Shown here: positions 8,780 through 18,751 of the stretch, piece by piece
Layout: each line of letters opens with the position of its first letter
How positions within the stretch are numbered: position 1 is the first letter of the stretch
Assembly: GCA_018648645.1 (NCBI GenBank)
Contig: JABGQS010000003.1
Span: 65,791 to 129,790, forward strand
Length of the DNA stretch: 64,000 nucleotides
Origin: Clostridia bacterium
Lineage (GTDB): Bacteria > Bacillota > Clostridia > Christensenellales > SZUA-584
Direction: 5' to 3'
Position numbers and translations under genes: made by a program
The notes under the pieces: generated by a model
Told to the model about the DNA's origin: nothing
Database searches by the model: none
What the model saw: only the letters and a program-made list of their open reading frames with translations

Positions 8780-9820
8780 ATGAAAAAAACAGATGACAAG
8801 ACACAAGAAGGCATATATTACTACACGCTCGAGAACAAAAACGGCATGAGCGTCACGCTGACCAATTACGGCGCGACACTAATGTCAGTAATCACACCCG
8901 ATAAAAACGGTAATTTTGACGAAGTCACGCTCGGCTACGACGATGTGCAAGGCTACAAGCAGGGCAAATGCTTTTTCGGCGCAACCGTCGGCAGATACGC
9001 AAACCGCATAGCAGGCGGCAGATTTGCGCTGGGTGATGAGCAATACACCCTCGCCCGCAACGATGGGAATAATCACCTGCACGGCGGCATTGTCGGTTTT
9101 GATAAGGTGATTTGGGACGAAGCGGCTTATTCAAACGACAGCGTAACCTTCTCGTACTTCAGCCCCAACGGTGACGAAGGGTATCCGGGTAACCTAAACG
9201 TTACGGTGCAGTTCTCGCTTGATGACGTCGGAGAGCTCAAGATTCACTACACAGCCACTAGCGACAAAGACACGGTGGTCAACCTTACCAACCACGCATA
9301 TTTCAACTTGGCAGGGCACAAGTCGGGCGTCATCAACGAGCACCTGATGATGATCAACGCAGAGCGCTACACACCGCTCGACAATGGCGGAACCGCCAGC
9401 GGCGAAATCGCGCCCATTAAAAACACACCGTTTGACTTTTCGGAATTCACAGCCATCGGCGACCGTATGAACGACGAAAACGAGCAATTAAAGTTCGGCA
9501 GCGGTTATGACCACAACTACATAATAAACGGCAGCGGATATCGCCTTGCCGCAAAGGCGTTCGAAAAATCGAGCGGGCGTTTGATGAGCGTGTATACCGA
9601 CAAACCGTGCATGCAGCTCTACTGCGGTAACTTTCTTGATGCCGAGTCGGGTAAAGACGGCGCGACTTATAACATCCACGACGCGTTTTGTCTCGAGACA
9701 CAGTTTGCCCCCGACGCACCAAACCAAGAGAGTTTTGCATCGGCAGTACTTCGAGCAGGCGATACATACGATTACACAACCGCCTATCGGTTCGAGGTTA
9801 AAGACGATATTGAAGGCTAA
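8780..9820 (+). CDS. galM: Aldose 1-epimerase (mutarotase)
   Basis: 346 residues, normal length for galactose mutarotase, which interconverts alpha and beta anomers of aldoses. Key segments: TNYGATLMSV near the N-terminus, GRYANRIAGGRF, the substrate-binding HLHGG, the catalytic His in NLTNHAYFNLAG, YDHNYIING, and the late catalytic Glu in CLETQFAPDAPNQ. Start ATG at 8780 is preceded by AAAGGAA. It is 56 nt after the NagB-fold gene, so it is probably in the same operon and acts on the same sugar. The specific aldose is not known. Confidence 0.92.
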   Translation: MKKTDDKTQEGIYYYTLENKNGMSVTLTNYGATLMSVITPDKNGNFDEVTLGYDDVQGYKQGKCFFGATVGRYANRIAGGRFALGDEQYTLARNDGNNHLHGGIVGFDKVIWDEAAYSNDSVTFSYFSPNGDEGYPGNLNVTVQFSLDDVGELKIHYTATSDKDTVVNLTNHAYFNLAGHKSGVINEHLMMINAERYTPLDNGGTASGEIAPIKNTPFDFSEFTAIGDRMNDENEQLKFGSGYDHNYIINGSGYRLAAKAFEKSSGRLMSVYTDKPCMQLYCGNFLDAESGKDGATYNIHDAFCLETQFAPDAPNQESFASAVLRAGDTYDYTTAYRFEVKDDIEG

Positions 9821-9905
9821 ATCAAGCATGTCGAATGTGTCAAAACGACCATAGCACCATATGCAACACGTAAAAAGGCTTTTCAACAATAGAAGAGGTA
9901 CAGCC

Positions 9906-10979
9906 ATGACAGGAAAAGAAAGACTGAGGTGCACAATGCGGCACGAGCAGCCCGACCGTGTGCCGATATTCGAGTTTTTGTACAGCCGCCCTTTTTACAA
10001 AGAGGTTCTAGGCTTCGTACCCAAGGTTTTCGGCGCAGAGACTATCGTAGCGTGCTCGCAAAAGGTCGGATACGATCTCGTGTTTATACCGATGGGCGGT
10101 GTCAGCGGCTTCAACGCAAAGGAAGACAGCGGTGAGATTTACACGGACGAGTGGGGTATCACATACAAGAAAGACCCCGCGACCTGGCCTATCGACGCAA
10201 CTATCAAGTATCCCATGCAAAGCGGCGCAGATTGGGAAAGCTACACCATACCCGACCCGCACATCCCCTCGCGATACGACGGCATCAAAACTGCGCTGGC
10301 AATGTGCGCACAAAGCGGCACCGGCGTGGTCGGCACAGTACGCGGTCCGTACTCTGCTGCGTGGATGCTGTTCGGCTTCGAGAACTTCTTCTATATGATG
10401 TACGACGACCCCGACACTGTGGACGCGGTGCTTACCGCAACAACCGATTTTGCGATTACGGGCGGACTGCATATGGCTGCTCTCGGCGTCGATGCTCTGC
10501 TGTTTGCCGATGATTACGGCTCAAACACGCAGACGTTCTTTTCGCTGCCACACTTCGACCGCTTCATACTGCCGCACATAAAGCGCATGTGTGACGCGTT
10601 TGCGCAGGTCGATATGCAGCTCATTATGCACAGCGACGGACATGTAACCGACCTTGTCGAACGATGCGTAGACGCAGGAATCAAGGGTTTGCACCCCATT
10701 CAGCGCACAGCGGGCATGGATATCGGCGCAATTAAACGCGAATTCGGAGACAGGATCACCATTTTCGGCAACATCGACAACTCCGACCTGCTCGTCAACG
10801 GCACACCGCAGCAAGTCGCGGCACAAGTAAAGGAGTGCATAGCGCTCGCGGCAAGCGGCGGTGGCTATTGCCTCGGTTCCGACCACAGCATACACGACGA
10901 CGTCCCCAACGAAAACGTCTTTGCAATATATGAAGCAGGCAGAAAGCACGGTAAATATCCAATAAGTTCAGAGGAGTAA
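9906..10979 (+). CDS. Uroporphyrinogen decarboxylase (URO-D) family protein, paralogue 1
   Basis: 357 residues from the ATG at 9906 (AGAGG site just upstream); an earlier in-frame ATG at 9861 adds 15 unlikely residues. The TIM-barrel URO-D superfamily is shown by the N-terminal RLRCTMRHEQPDRVPIFEF, the central DDYGS block and the C-terminal CLGSD...DVPNENVFAIYEAG. The HxC zinc-ligand position found in methylcobamide methyltransferases reads HSD here (His242, Asp244), so classical MtaA zinc chemistry is not supported. It is not HemE-like either: no other heme gene is nearby. Next gene starts 3 nt after the stop. Function unknown within the superfamily. Confidence 0.8.
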   Translation: MTGKERLRCTMRHEQPDRVPIFEFLYSRPFYKEVLGFVPKVFGAETIVACSQKVGYDLVFIPMGGVSGFNAKEDSGEIYTDEWGITYKKDPATWPIDATIKYPMQSGADWESYTIPDPHIPSRYDGIKTALAMCAQSGTGVVGTVRGPYSAAWMLFGFENFFYMMYDDPDTVDAVLTATTDFAITGGLHMAALGVDALLFADDYGSNTQTFFSLPHFDRFILPHIKRMCDAFAQVDMQLIMHSDGHVTDLVERCVDAGIKGLHPIQRTAGMDIGAIKREFGDRITIFGNIDNSDLLVNGTPQQVAAQVKECIALAASGGGYCLGSDHSIHDDVPNENVFAIYEAGRKHGKYPISSEE

Positions 10980-10982
10980 ACC

Positions 10983-12029
10983 ATGCAGCTTACACCCAAG
11001 CAGAGATTTCTTCGCACCGTCAAGGGCGAGGAAGTCGATCACCGACCGATGCAGTGCGATTTTTCCGCAAGCGGTCTGAAAAATTATCTGCATACAAAAG
11101 GCATCAACAACGTGTCCGATTTAGAGCTGCTGCCATTTTTCGAAAACCACGTGCTGTACGCATACATGAACGGCACGCTGCTCGATATGAAAACCAAGCG
11201 CGACACCGGCAGCCGCTATGCTCTGGACGAGTGGCAGTGCGAGTGGGATCTGCACCAAGACCTCATGTACTCGGGGCACCCGCTTCCGGGCGGGTCGGCG
11301 TACAAGAGCTACGTTTTTCCCGACCCAAACGCTGTCGGCTACCTCGACTACGCCGAAAATCTGGTCAGCAGCTACGCGGATAAGTATATCGTCACGTCAT
11401 ACCACTTCGCGTGCCTTTTCGAGCGCGCCTACATTTTACGCGGCTTCGAGAACGCGCTTGTCGACTTTCTGCTAAACAAAGAATTCATCGCAGAGCTTCT
11501 CAATAGAATCACGCAGTTCCATGTAGACCTCGCAAAGCGCTATGTGAGCATCGGCGTCAACTGCGGCAGAATCGTAGACGACTACGGCTCACAGCTTGGG
11601 CTAATGATGTCGCCTGCCGTTTGGCGTCAGTTCATCAAACCAAATCTGGCTCGAATCACCGCTGTATATAAAAACGCGGGGCTTCCCGTCATTCTGCACA
11701 GCTGCGGTGACGTTTCCGCAATCATAGAGGACTTTATCGAGATTGGCATAGACGTACTGAATCCGGTTCAGCCAAACGTGATGGATTTAGAATCGCTGGT
11801 AGATACCTACGGGCAGCGAATCGCATTTTTCGGTGGCATATGCAACCAAGAGATTCTGCCGCTAAGCACGCCCGAGCAAATTGACGCAGAGGTTGCCCGC
11901 GTCACGAAGCTGCTCGGCAGACACGGCAGATACATCATCAGTCCATCCAACGGAATCGGGACAGATGTCCCGCAGCAGAACATCGAAGCATACATGCGCG
12001 CAGCCGCTAAATATTCTAAAATGTTATAG
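10983..12029 (+). CDS. Uroporphyrinogen decarboxylase (URO-D) family protein, paralogue 2
   Basis: 348 residues. N-terminus TPKQRFLRTVKGEEVDHRPMQCDF and DDYGSQLGLMMSP are standard URO-D superfamily features. The metal site reads HSCGD (His239, Cys241), as in methyltransferase members, but the expected third ligand Cys near the C-terminus is replaced in IISPSNGIGTDVP. It sits between paralogues 1 and 3 with 3-nt and 9-nt gaps, so the three are surely co-translated. The three paralogues are diverged over most of their length, which argues for different roles, perhaps subunits or successive steps, rather than a recent duplication. Confidence 0.8.
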   Translation: MQLTPKQRFLRTVKGEEVDHRPMQCDFSASGLKNYLHTKGINNVSDLELLPFFENHVLYAYMNGTLLDMKTKRDTGSRYALDEWQCEWDLHQDLMYSGHPLPGGSAYKSYVFPDPNAVGYLDYAENLVSSYADKYIVTSYHFACLFERAYILRGFENALVDFLLNKEFIAELLNRITQFHVDLAKRYVSIGVNCGRIVDDYGSQLGLMMSPAVWRQFIKPNLARITAVYKNAGLPVILHSCGDVSAIIEDFIEIGIDVLNPVQPNVMDLESLVDTYGQRIAFFGGICNQEILPLSTPEQIDAEVARVTKLLGRHGRYIISPSNGIGTDVPQQNIEAYMRAAAKYSKML

Positions 12030-12038
12030 GAGAGCACT

Positions 12039-13097
12039 ATGAACTCAAGAGAGCGAGTTTTCGCCACAATCGAAGGAAAGCCTACCGACTGTATTCCCGT
12101 TACGCCATACAACGGCAACTTTTGTATAGGTATCGCCGGTTTCGAGATAAGCGAATGCTATCTGGACGGCAAAAAGCTGGCACAGGCGATGATTCGCGCG
12201 CAGGAGATTACGGGGCAAGATGTGGTCATCTCCCAGTCCGACCAATACTACATCACCGAAGCGATGGGCGTCAAAACAACGTACAGCAAAGGCAGTCTGC
12301 CGAATGTCGTCTCGCGACCTGTTCAAAACATCAAAGACATATCAAAGCTTAAACCCGTCGATCCGTCGATGGGCAGAATGGGCGTATATATTGAGGCGAT
12401 AAAGCGGATGAACGAACACTACAAGGGCGCAGTGGCAATCCGCGCTTCGGGCGCAGGGTGCTTTCCACTCGCGAGTCACCTGATGGGCATGGACGACTTT
12501 CTGCTCATGCTGGCATACGCGCAAATGGGCGAAGCCGACTACGAGAAGTATCTTTTTGACATGATGGAAGTGCTGTACGAGTCGCACTATCAATATGTTG
12601 AGGCGTGCGTCAAAGCGGGCGCAGACATCGTCCAGTGCGCCGACTCTTTGGCTTCGCTCGACGTCATTTCGCCTGCCATGTACGAAAAATACGCCTTCCC
12701 GTACGAGAAGAAGTTTTTCGACAGAATTGACAAGCTTAAATATGAATACGACTTTCACACGCTGCTGCACATTTGCGGCGACAACACGCTGATTATCGAG
12801 AAAATGGCGGACACAGGCGCCGACATCATCGAGTTCGACTACAAAGTCAGCATGGCATATGCTAAACAAAAGGTGGGCGAGCGGGTTTGCCTGATGGGCA
12901 ACCTAAATCCATGCGGTGCAATGCTCGATGGCACACCCGAGCAAGTATCTCGCGAAGCAAGCCAAGCCATTTTGGATGGCGGCAAAAACGGCAGATTGTG
13001 CCTCGGCAGCGGCTGCGAGGTCGCGGCAGGCTCTCCGCTGCAAAACGTCAAAGCGATGATAGACATCGGTCATTCCATGAAGCCCGATTTTGATTAG
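12039..13097 (+). CDS. Uroporphyrinogen decarboxylase (URO-D) family protein, paralogue 3, with a complete HxC...C metal motif
   Basis: 352 residues. N-terminus NSRERVFATIEGKPTDCIPV and the central block IVQCADSLASLDVISP identify the URO-D superfamily. His244-x-Cys246 (HICGD) and Cys326 (LGSGCEV) match the spacing of the zinc ligands in MtaA/MtbA-type methylcobamide:thiol methyltransferases, so this member could be a true methyltransferase. No corrinoid protein gene or MtaB/MttB-type partner lies in the window. Start has GGAGAG just upstream. Followed after 42 nt by the dehydrogenase gene. Confidence 0.82.
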   Translation: MNSRERVFATIEGKPTDCIPVTPYNGNFCIGIAGFEISECYLDGKKLAQAMIRAQEITGQDVVISQSDQYYITEAMGVKTTYSKGSLPNVVSRPVQNIKDISKLKPVDPSMGRMGVYIEAIKRMNEHYKGAVAIRASGAGCFPLASHLMGMDDFLLMLAYAQMGEADYEKYLFDMMEVLYESHYQYVEACVKAGADIVQCADSLASLDVISPAMYEKYAFPYEKKFFDRIDKLKYEYDFHTLLHICGDNTLIIEKMADTGADIIEFDYKVSMAYAKQKVGERVCLMGNLNPCGAMLDGTPEQVSREASQAILDGGKNGRLCLGSGCEVAAGSPLQNVKAMIDIGHSMKPDFD

Positions 13098-13139
13098 CGC
13101 ATATAGCAAGCAATACAAAATATATTTGGAGGATTTGAA

Positions 13140-14189
13140 ATGAAAACAATCACCGAGAAAGATTTAAAGGTGTTCTGCGTCAGCGCTCTAGTGCAAAACG
13201 GTATGAATGAGCAGGATGCGGCAATTACGGCAGACGTGCTGGCGGGTACAGACGCTCTTGGGTGCTTCTCACACGGCACAAAAAACCTGCGCATGTATAT
13301 AGAGAAAATCAAAGTTGGCGCGCTCGATCCAAAGGCGCAGCCGGAGGTGGTTAAGGAAGGGCCTGCATTCGCGCTCATGGACGCACATGACGCCATGGGT
13401 ATGGTCGCGTCGGTCAAAGGCATGGCAAAAGCAATGGACCTCGCGAAAAAAAGCGGCGTTGGTTTCGTTACAATGAAAAACAGCTGTCACTTCGGCGCGG
13501 CAGGCTACTACGCGAACATGGCGGCAGAGCAAGGCATGGTAGGCATCGCTATGAGCAACACCGATCCGAACATGGCGGTTCCCGGCGGCAAAAGCATGGT
13601 GGTCGGCAACAGCCCCATCGCATACGCAGCCCCTGCAAAAGGGCACGACCCGGTGATGCTCGATATCGCGATGAGCGCAACTGCGGCACTTAAAATCAAC
13701 CAAGCCAAAATCGACAAGAAACCAATTCCGGACACATGGCTGGTCGATACAGATGGCGTGCCCACATCCGACCCCGGCTTCTACGGCACCGGCGGTGCAC
13801 TGCAGCCGATGGGCGCGCACAAAGGCTACGGGCTCTCGATATTGGTAGACATTCTCTCGGGACTGCTGTCCGGCGGCGCTACGAGCAAAGACATCCCAAG
13901 CTGGTGCTTTGAACTGGAAGAGAAAAACAAAGCAAGCCACGCTTTCCTCGCTTTTGACATCGGCGCAATTCAGACAAAGGACGAGTACGAAAATGCGATG
14001 GACGCGTACATCGACAACATCAAGCAATCGCCAAAAGCGAAAGGCAGCGGCGGTATATACATGCCGGGCGAGATCGAGTTTTCAAAAAAGAAAAAGGCTG
14101 ACAAGACGGGCATCCCGCTTACCGACGACGTTGTGCAAAGCCTAGAGCAGCTGGCCAATAGCAGCGGGCTTAAATTAAACTGGAAGTAA
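13140..14189 (+). CDS. Malate/L-lactate dehydrogenase family (LDH2/MDG2) oxidoreductase
   Basis: 349 residues. NAD(P)H-dependent 2-hydroxyacid oxidoreductases of this fold act on malate, L-lactate, sulfolactate, ureidoglycolate or 2,3-diketo-L-gulonate. Motifs: SHGTKNLRMY near residue 45 (family SHG), NSCHFGAAGYY, NTDPNMAVPGG and GAHKGYGLS, all standard. TTGGAGG lies 9 nt upstream of the ATG. It is the last gene of the operon, ending at a strong terminator. Its neighbours (sugar isomerase, mutarotase, three URO-D proteins) suggest a sugar-derived or methylated hydroxyacid substrate; this is inference. Confidence 0.88.
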   Translation: MKTITEKDLKVFCVSALVQNGMNEQDAAITADVLAGTDALGCFSHGTKNLRMYIEKIKVGALDPKAQPEVVKEGPAFALMDAHDAMGMVASVKGMAKAMDLAKKSGVGFVTMKNSCHFGAAGYYANMAAEQGMVGIAMSNTDPNMAVPGGKSMVVGNSPIAYAAPAKGHDPVMLDIAMSATAALKINQAKIDKKPIPDTWLVDTDGVPTSDPGFYGTGGALQPMGAHKGYGLSILVDILSGLLSGGATSKDIPSWCFELEEKNKASHAFLAFDIGAIQTKDEYENAMDAYIDNIKQSPKAKGSGGIYMPGEIEFSKKKKADKTGIPLTDDVVQSLEQLANSSGLKLNWK

Positions 14190-14203
14190 GCCTTTAATAT
14201 AAC

Positions 14204-14246
14204 AACACCTCCTGCTCGGTGTATACTCCGCAGGAGGTGTTTTGCA
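14204..14246 (+). terminator. Terminator of the URO-D operon
   Basis: AACACCTCCTG (14204-14214) and CAGGAGGTGTT (14231-14241), an 11-bp perfect stem followed by TT. It may act on both strands, since rbsD converges on it. Confidence 0.85.
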
Positions 14247-14268
14247 TTAAGAGATTTTTTAAGGGTGT

Positions 14269-14715
14269 TTAACTGTAATCCACACCCGAAACAAGCACCA
14301 TGTTAGCAAATGGGGTAAACTCGCCGCATTTTACAATGCCGCATTGCTGTTTGCCGACCAGCGCGCCGCACAGAATCGTTTTTTTCAATTCACTGTGAGA
14401 CATCCTAGATACTTTTACCGGCTTACCTTTATGAGTTATATTGGACACAATCTGCAAAAACTCCTTGTTTGTCTCCGGGCTGTGCTTTGCAGTTTCGTTA
14501 GCAATAATCACTTCTTCAACTTCAAGCTCTTCCAGCGTTGCCTTGATGACATCTGCAACCTTTGGCACATCTCTGCAAACCGACAGGTCAATACACTCTG
14601 TCTGGCTATGCACGGGAAAGGGAAACCCTCTGTCAGTTATCGCAAGCATATCGCCGTGTCCCATACGTGCCACCAATCTAGCTAGGTCTGTGTTTAGTAT
14701 TCCGCTCTTTTTCAT
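14269..14715 (-). CDS. rbsD: RbsD/FucU family sugar mutarotase (D-ribose pyranase-like)
   Basis: 148 residues. RbsD converts pyranose to furanose ribose before phosphorylation. N-terminus MKKSGILNTDLARLVARMGHGD with the catalytic His in MGHGD, then AITDRGFPFP, and the C-terminal FANMVLVSGV are the family hallmarks. It stands alone on the minus strand, convergent with the URO-D operon; no ribokinase is nearby. The RbsABC-type importer at 59.9-63.7 kb is a possible functional partner. RbsD and FucU cannot be firmly separated here. Confidence 0.88.
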   Translation of the reverse strand: MKKSGILNTDLARLVARMGHGDMLAITDRGFPFPVHSQTECIDLSVCRDVPKVADVIKATLEELEVEEVIIANETAKHSPETNKEFLQIVSNITHKGKPVKVSRMSHSELKKTILCGALVGKQQCGIVKCGEFTPFANMVLVSGVDYS

Positions 14716-14809
14716 ATAGCTTCCCTCCGACCAACGTTTCGACTAGTATAACAAGCGAAAGGGCGCGTGGTCAACCGCTTATTGAATAATTTACACAAAT
14801 TATACATAA

Positions 14810-14911
14810 CAGGGAGTAGACAATAAGTTTACTTTTGACACAAAACTGGGACTTGAAGCATCAGCCCTAAGCATTTTGCTGCTGCTCATTTACCGGGCGA
14901 GGGTAAGCTAA
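14810..14911 (+). pseudogene. Possible remnant of a membrane-protein N-terminus
   Basis: In the 530-nt gap between rbsD and accB, one frame encodes NKFTFDTKLGLEASALSI then LLLLIYRARVS and a TAA at 14909-14911. An AGGGAG sits at 14811-14816, but no ATG, GTG or TTG follows in this frame. It looks like the amphipathic lead-in and first transmembrane helix of a sensor-type membrane protein whose start and body are lost. It could also be chance. Confidence 0.25.
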
Positions 14912-15114
14912 TCTGCTCTGTTTTCGCAGCGCACACATATTTTTTCAATTTTTCTATTGATAGATGCAGTAATATTTTTAAACTAAAATACATATAATTT
15001 GCCGTTTCGCAACATTTTTGTAACAAAACACGGCGCAAATCAAGCACTTTGTGCCGTGCTAATACGCGAGGTTTTTTCTTTGACTTTTTTGCTACAACTG
15101 TTAATTATAATTCG

Positions 15115-15143
15115 TTGACAACATATTAGGTGCGTGGTATTAT
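15115..15143 (+). promoter_or_regulatory. Promoter of the acc-fab operon
   Basis: TTGACA (15115-15120), exactly 17 nt, TATTAT (15138-15143): near-consensus sigma-A promoter. Transcription would start near 15150, about 94 nt before accB. The rest of the gap from 14912 to 15114 shows no gene. Confidence 0.85.
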
Positions 15144-15159
15144 TTGATATCAGTCGATA

Positions 15160-15173
15160 GTTAGCTTGCTAAC
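15160..15173. promoter_or_regulatory. Dyad operator candidate for the acc-fab operon
   Basis: GTTAGC-TT-GCTAAC, a perfect 6-bp inverted repeat about 10 nt downstream of the predicted transcription start. A repressor bound here would block the operon. FapR sites are also TTAG...CTAA dyads, but the internal bases and spacing differ, and no fapR or fabT gene is in the window. Confidence 0.45.
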
Positions 15174-15243
15174 CGTCTTTTGTGTATGTAGAGAAAAGTG
15201 ACACTATAGCGATGTATATAATGGAAAGAGAAAGGAATCAACG

Positions 15244-15678
15244 ATGGATTTAGATAAAATTTTCAGTCTTATGGACAAGGCAGAAAAATCTTCTTTTAAT
15301 AAAATAGAGATACAAATTGGCGACACAAAGCTTAGCCTTGATAGGAGCACAGCGGCCGCAGTTGTTTCCGAACCTGCTGCGCAGGCACCGTCTGCACCCG
15401 CCAAAGAGATAGCTAAGGAGATACACATCAAAAAGGAAGATGTTGTACCGGCACCGATATCGGGCGTATTCTATATAGCAAAAGCTCCGGGCGAGCCTGC
15501 TTTTGTGAGCGCGGGCGACTCGGTTAAGAAAGGCGAAACAATTTGTATTATTGAAGCGATGAAGACGATGAACGAAATAGTTGCGCCAAAGTCGGGCGTC
15601 ATAGAGAGCATTCTAGTAAGCGACGGCGATTCGGTCATTGCAAACCAGCCGCTGTTCAAATACGCAGAGGGAAAATAG
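15244..15678 (+). CDS. accB: Biotin carboxyl carrier protein of acetyl-CoA carboxylase
   Basis: 144 residues. Carries the biotin that AccC carboxylates and AccDA uses to make malonyl-CoA. N-terminal helix, an Ala/Pro-rich linker (residues 38-60), then the biotinyl domain with EAMKTMNEI; Lys107 is the biotinylation site. The residue after the Lys is Thr instead of the usual Leu or Met. AAAGGAA lies upstream of the ATG. First gene of the 9.1-kb fatty-acid operon. Confidence 0.95.
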   Translation: MDLDKIFSLMDKAEKSSFNKIEIQIGDTKLSLDRSTAAAVVSEPAAQAPSAPAKEIAKEIHIKKEDVVPAPISGVFYIAKAPGEPAFVSAGDSVKKGETICIIEAMKTMNEIVAPKSGVIESILVSDGDSVIANQPLFKYAEGK

Positions 15679-15679
15679 C

Positions 15680-17037
<1,358 letters not shown>

Positions 17038-17041
<4 letters not shown>

Positions 17042-17931
17042 AACTTTTTTCAGAAAAAATAGAAGTTAAAAACGATAAGAGCAAGGAAGTCAAAGAGCTT
17101 GCGAAATTAAAGTGTACTGAATGCGGCAAAGACATAATTGCAGAAATTGCACACGCTAACGACTCGATTTGCCCGTACTGCGCTGCGTTGTTTCGCCAGC
17201 CGGCATATAAACGCGTCGAAATGATAGTGGACAGCGGAAGCTTTATCGAAATTGAACGGGAAGCAAAAAGCAAAGACCCGATTGAGTTCCCCGGATACAA
17301 GAATAAAATTGTAGACGAGCAGAATAAAAGCAAATCAAAAGAAGGCGTAGTCATCGGCAAAGCAACCATCAAGGGCGTGCGAACCGCGCTTGCCGTGATG
17401 GACTCATACTTCATGATGGGCAGCATGGGCACGGTGGTCGGCGAGAAAATCGTAATCATCGCAGAATTCGCCACGCTTAACGAGCTGCCGCTCATCATCT
17501 TTTGCGCATCGGGCGGTGCGCGCATGCAGGAAGGCATCCACTCGCTGCTCCAAATGTCGCGCACAACGATAGCACTTGCTCGCCACAGCGAAAAAAAGCT
17601 GCTGCACATCAACGTTCTGACGCACCCAACCACAGGTGGTGTGACGGCAAGCTTTGCAATGCAAGGCGACATCACAATCGCCGAGCCAAAGGCGCTTATC
17701 GGCTTTGCCGGCCCGCGGGTCATACAACAAACGACAACCGAAGAGCTTCCCGAAGGCTTCCAAAGGGCAGAATCGCTGCTCGAAAACGGTATAATAGACA
17801 GCATCGTAGACAGGAAAGATTTGCGCGACACGCTGGCAGATCTGCTTGCATTGCACAGCAAACCGGCTGCAACGCACGAGAAGAAGTCAATAATCAGAGA
17901 GGTATATGACGATGTCTTCAAACGAAATTGA
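17038..17931 (+). CDS. accD: Acetyl-CoA carboxylase, carboxyltransferase beta subunit
   Basis: 297 residues. Transfers the carboxyl group from biotin to acetyl-CoA together with AccA. N-terminal C4 zinc ribbon CTEC...CPYC (residues 35-55), then the crotonase-like carboxyltransferase fold with CASGGARMQEG and GGVTASFA. Coupled to accC by a 4-nt overlap and to accA by a 20-nt overlap. Confidence 0.96.
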
Positions 17932-18751
17932 TATAAAGACTAACAGCCCAGAGGCGCAGCCTGACCATCCGTGGGAGAGAGTCAAAAGCGCCAGAAAAGA
18001 GAATAGACCGCAGGCGCAGGACTACATTGCAAAGCTGTTTCACGGCGTATATGAGATGAAAGGCGACAAAGTCTGTGGAGACGACCCGTCGATAATCACT
18101 GCTATCGGGTGGTTCGAAAGCTGGTCAGTAACGATTATCGGTCAGAAAAAAGGTCACACACTCGAAGAGCGCATGAAGTACAACTTTGGTATGCCACACC
18201 CCGAAGGATACCGCAAATCAATCCGGGCGCTAAAGCAAGCAGAAAAGTTCGGCAGACCGATTATCTGCTTCGTGGACACACCGGGCGCATATCACGGCGT
18301 AGAAGCCGAGCAACGCGGACAAGGGCTTATCATCGCAGAGCACCTTAAAGCGATGGCAACGGTAAAAGCGCCGGTCATATCTATTATCATCGGCGAAGGC
18401 GGCAGCGGAGGCGCGCTTGCGTTGTCTCTAGCAGACAGGCTGATAATGCTCGAGAACAGCTATTTCTCGGTCATATCGCCCGAAGGCTGTGCGTCCATAC
18501 TGTTCAAAGATAGCTCGCTCGCACAAACGGCGGCAGAAAGCTTGAAGCTGACTTCGGAGGATTTGAAAACGTTTAATATTGTTGACAGCGTAATAAAAGA
18601 GCCGGAAGGTTTTAACCGCTTTAACATGGAAAAAAGTGTGGCGGATGTCAGCAAAGAGATTAAAACTACACTAAGAAGACTTACAAGAATTGATCCGGCT
18701 AAATTGGTAGAAAAACGGCATCAAAAATTCTTGGGGATGAGAGGACTTTAA
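17912..18751 (+). CDS. accA: Acetyl-CoA carboxylase, carboxyltransferase alpha subunit
   Basis: 279 residues from the ATG at 17912, which has GAGAGG (17897-17902) at 9 nt; the ATG at 17906 is too close. Partner of AccD in the carboxyltransferase. AccA hallmarks: PEGYRKSIRALKQAEKFGRP, DTPGAYHGVEAEQRGQG and IGEGGSGGALAL. Shorter than the E. coli protein (about 319), normal for Bacillota. fabH starts directly after the stop. Confidence 0.95.
   Translation: MSSNEIDIKTNSPEAQPDHPWERVKSARKENRPQAQDYIAKLFHGVYEMKGDKVCGDDPSIITAIGWFESWSVTIIGQKKGHTLEERMKYNFGMPHPEGYRKSIRALKQAEKFGRPIICFVDTPGAYHGVEAEQRGQGLIIAEHLKAMATVKAPVISIIIGEGGSGGALALSLADRLIMLENSYFSVISPEGCASILFKDSSLAQTAAESLKLTSEDLKTFNIVDSVIKEPEGFNRFNMEKSVADVSKEIKTTLRRLTRIDPAKLVEKRHQKFLGMRGL

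Noticed and set aside
9906-13097. The three URO-D genes as hemE copies
   Set aside because: No heme-pathway gene is nearby, the proteins differ strongly from each other, and one has a methyltransferase-type metal site.
14849-14911. Leu-rich stretch as an attenuation leader peptide
   Set aside because: No start codon in that frame, and no amino-acid biosynthesis gene or terminator/antiterminator follows; a gene remnant is more likely.
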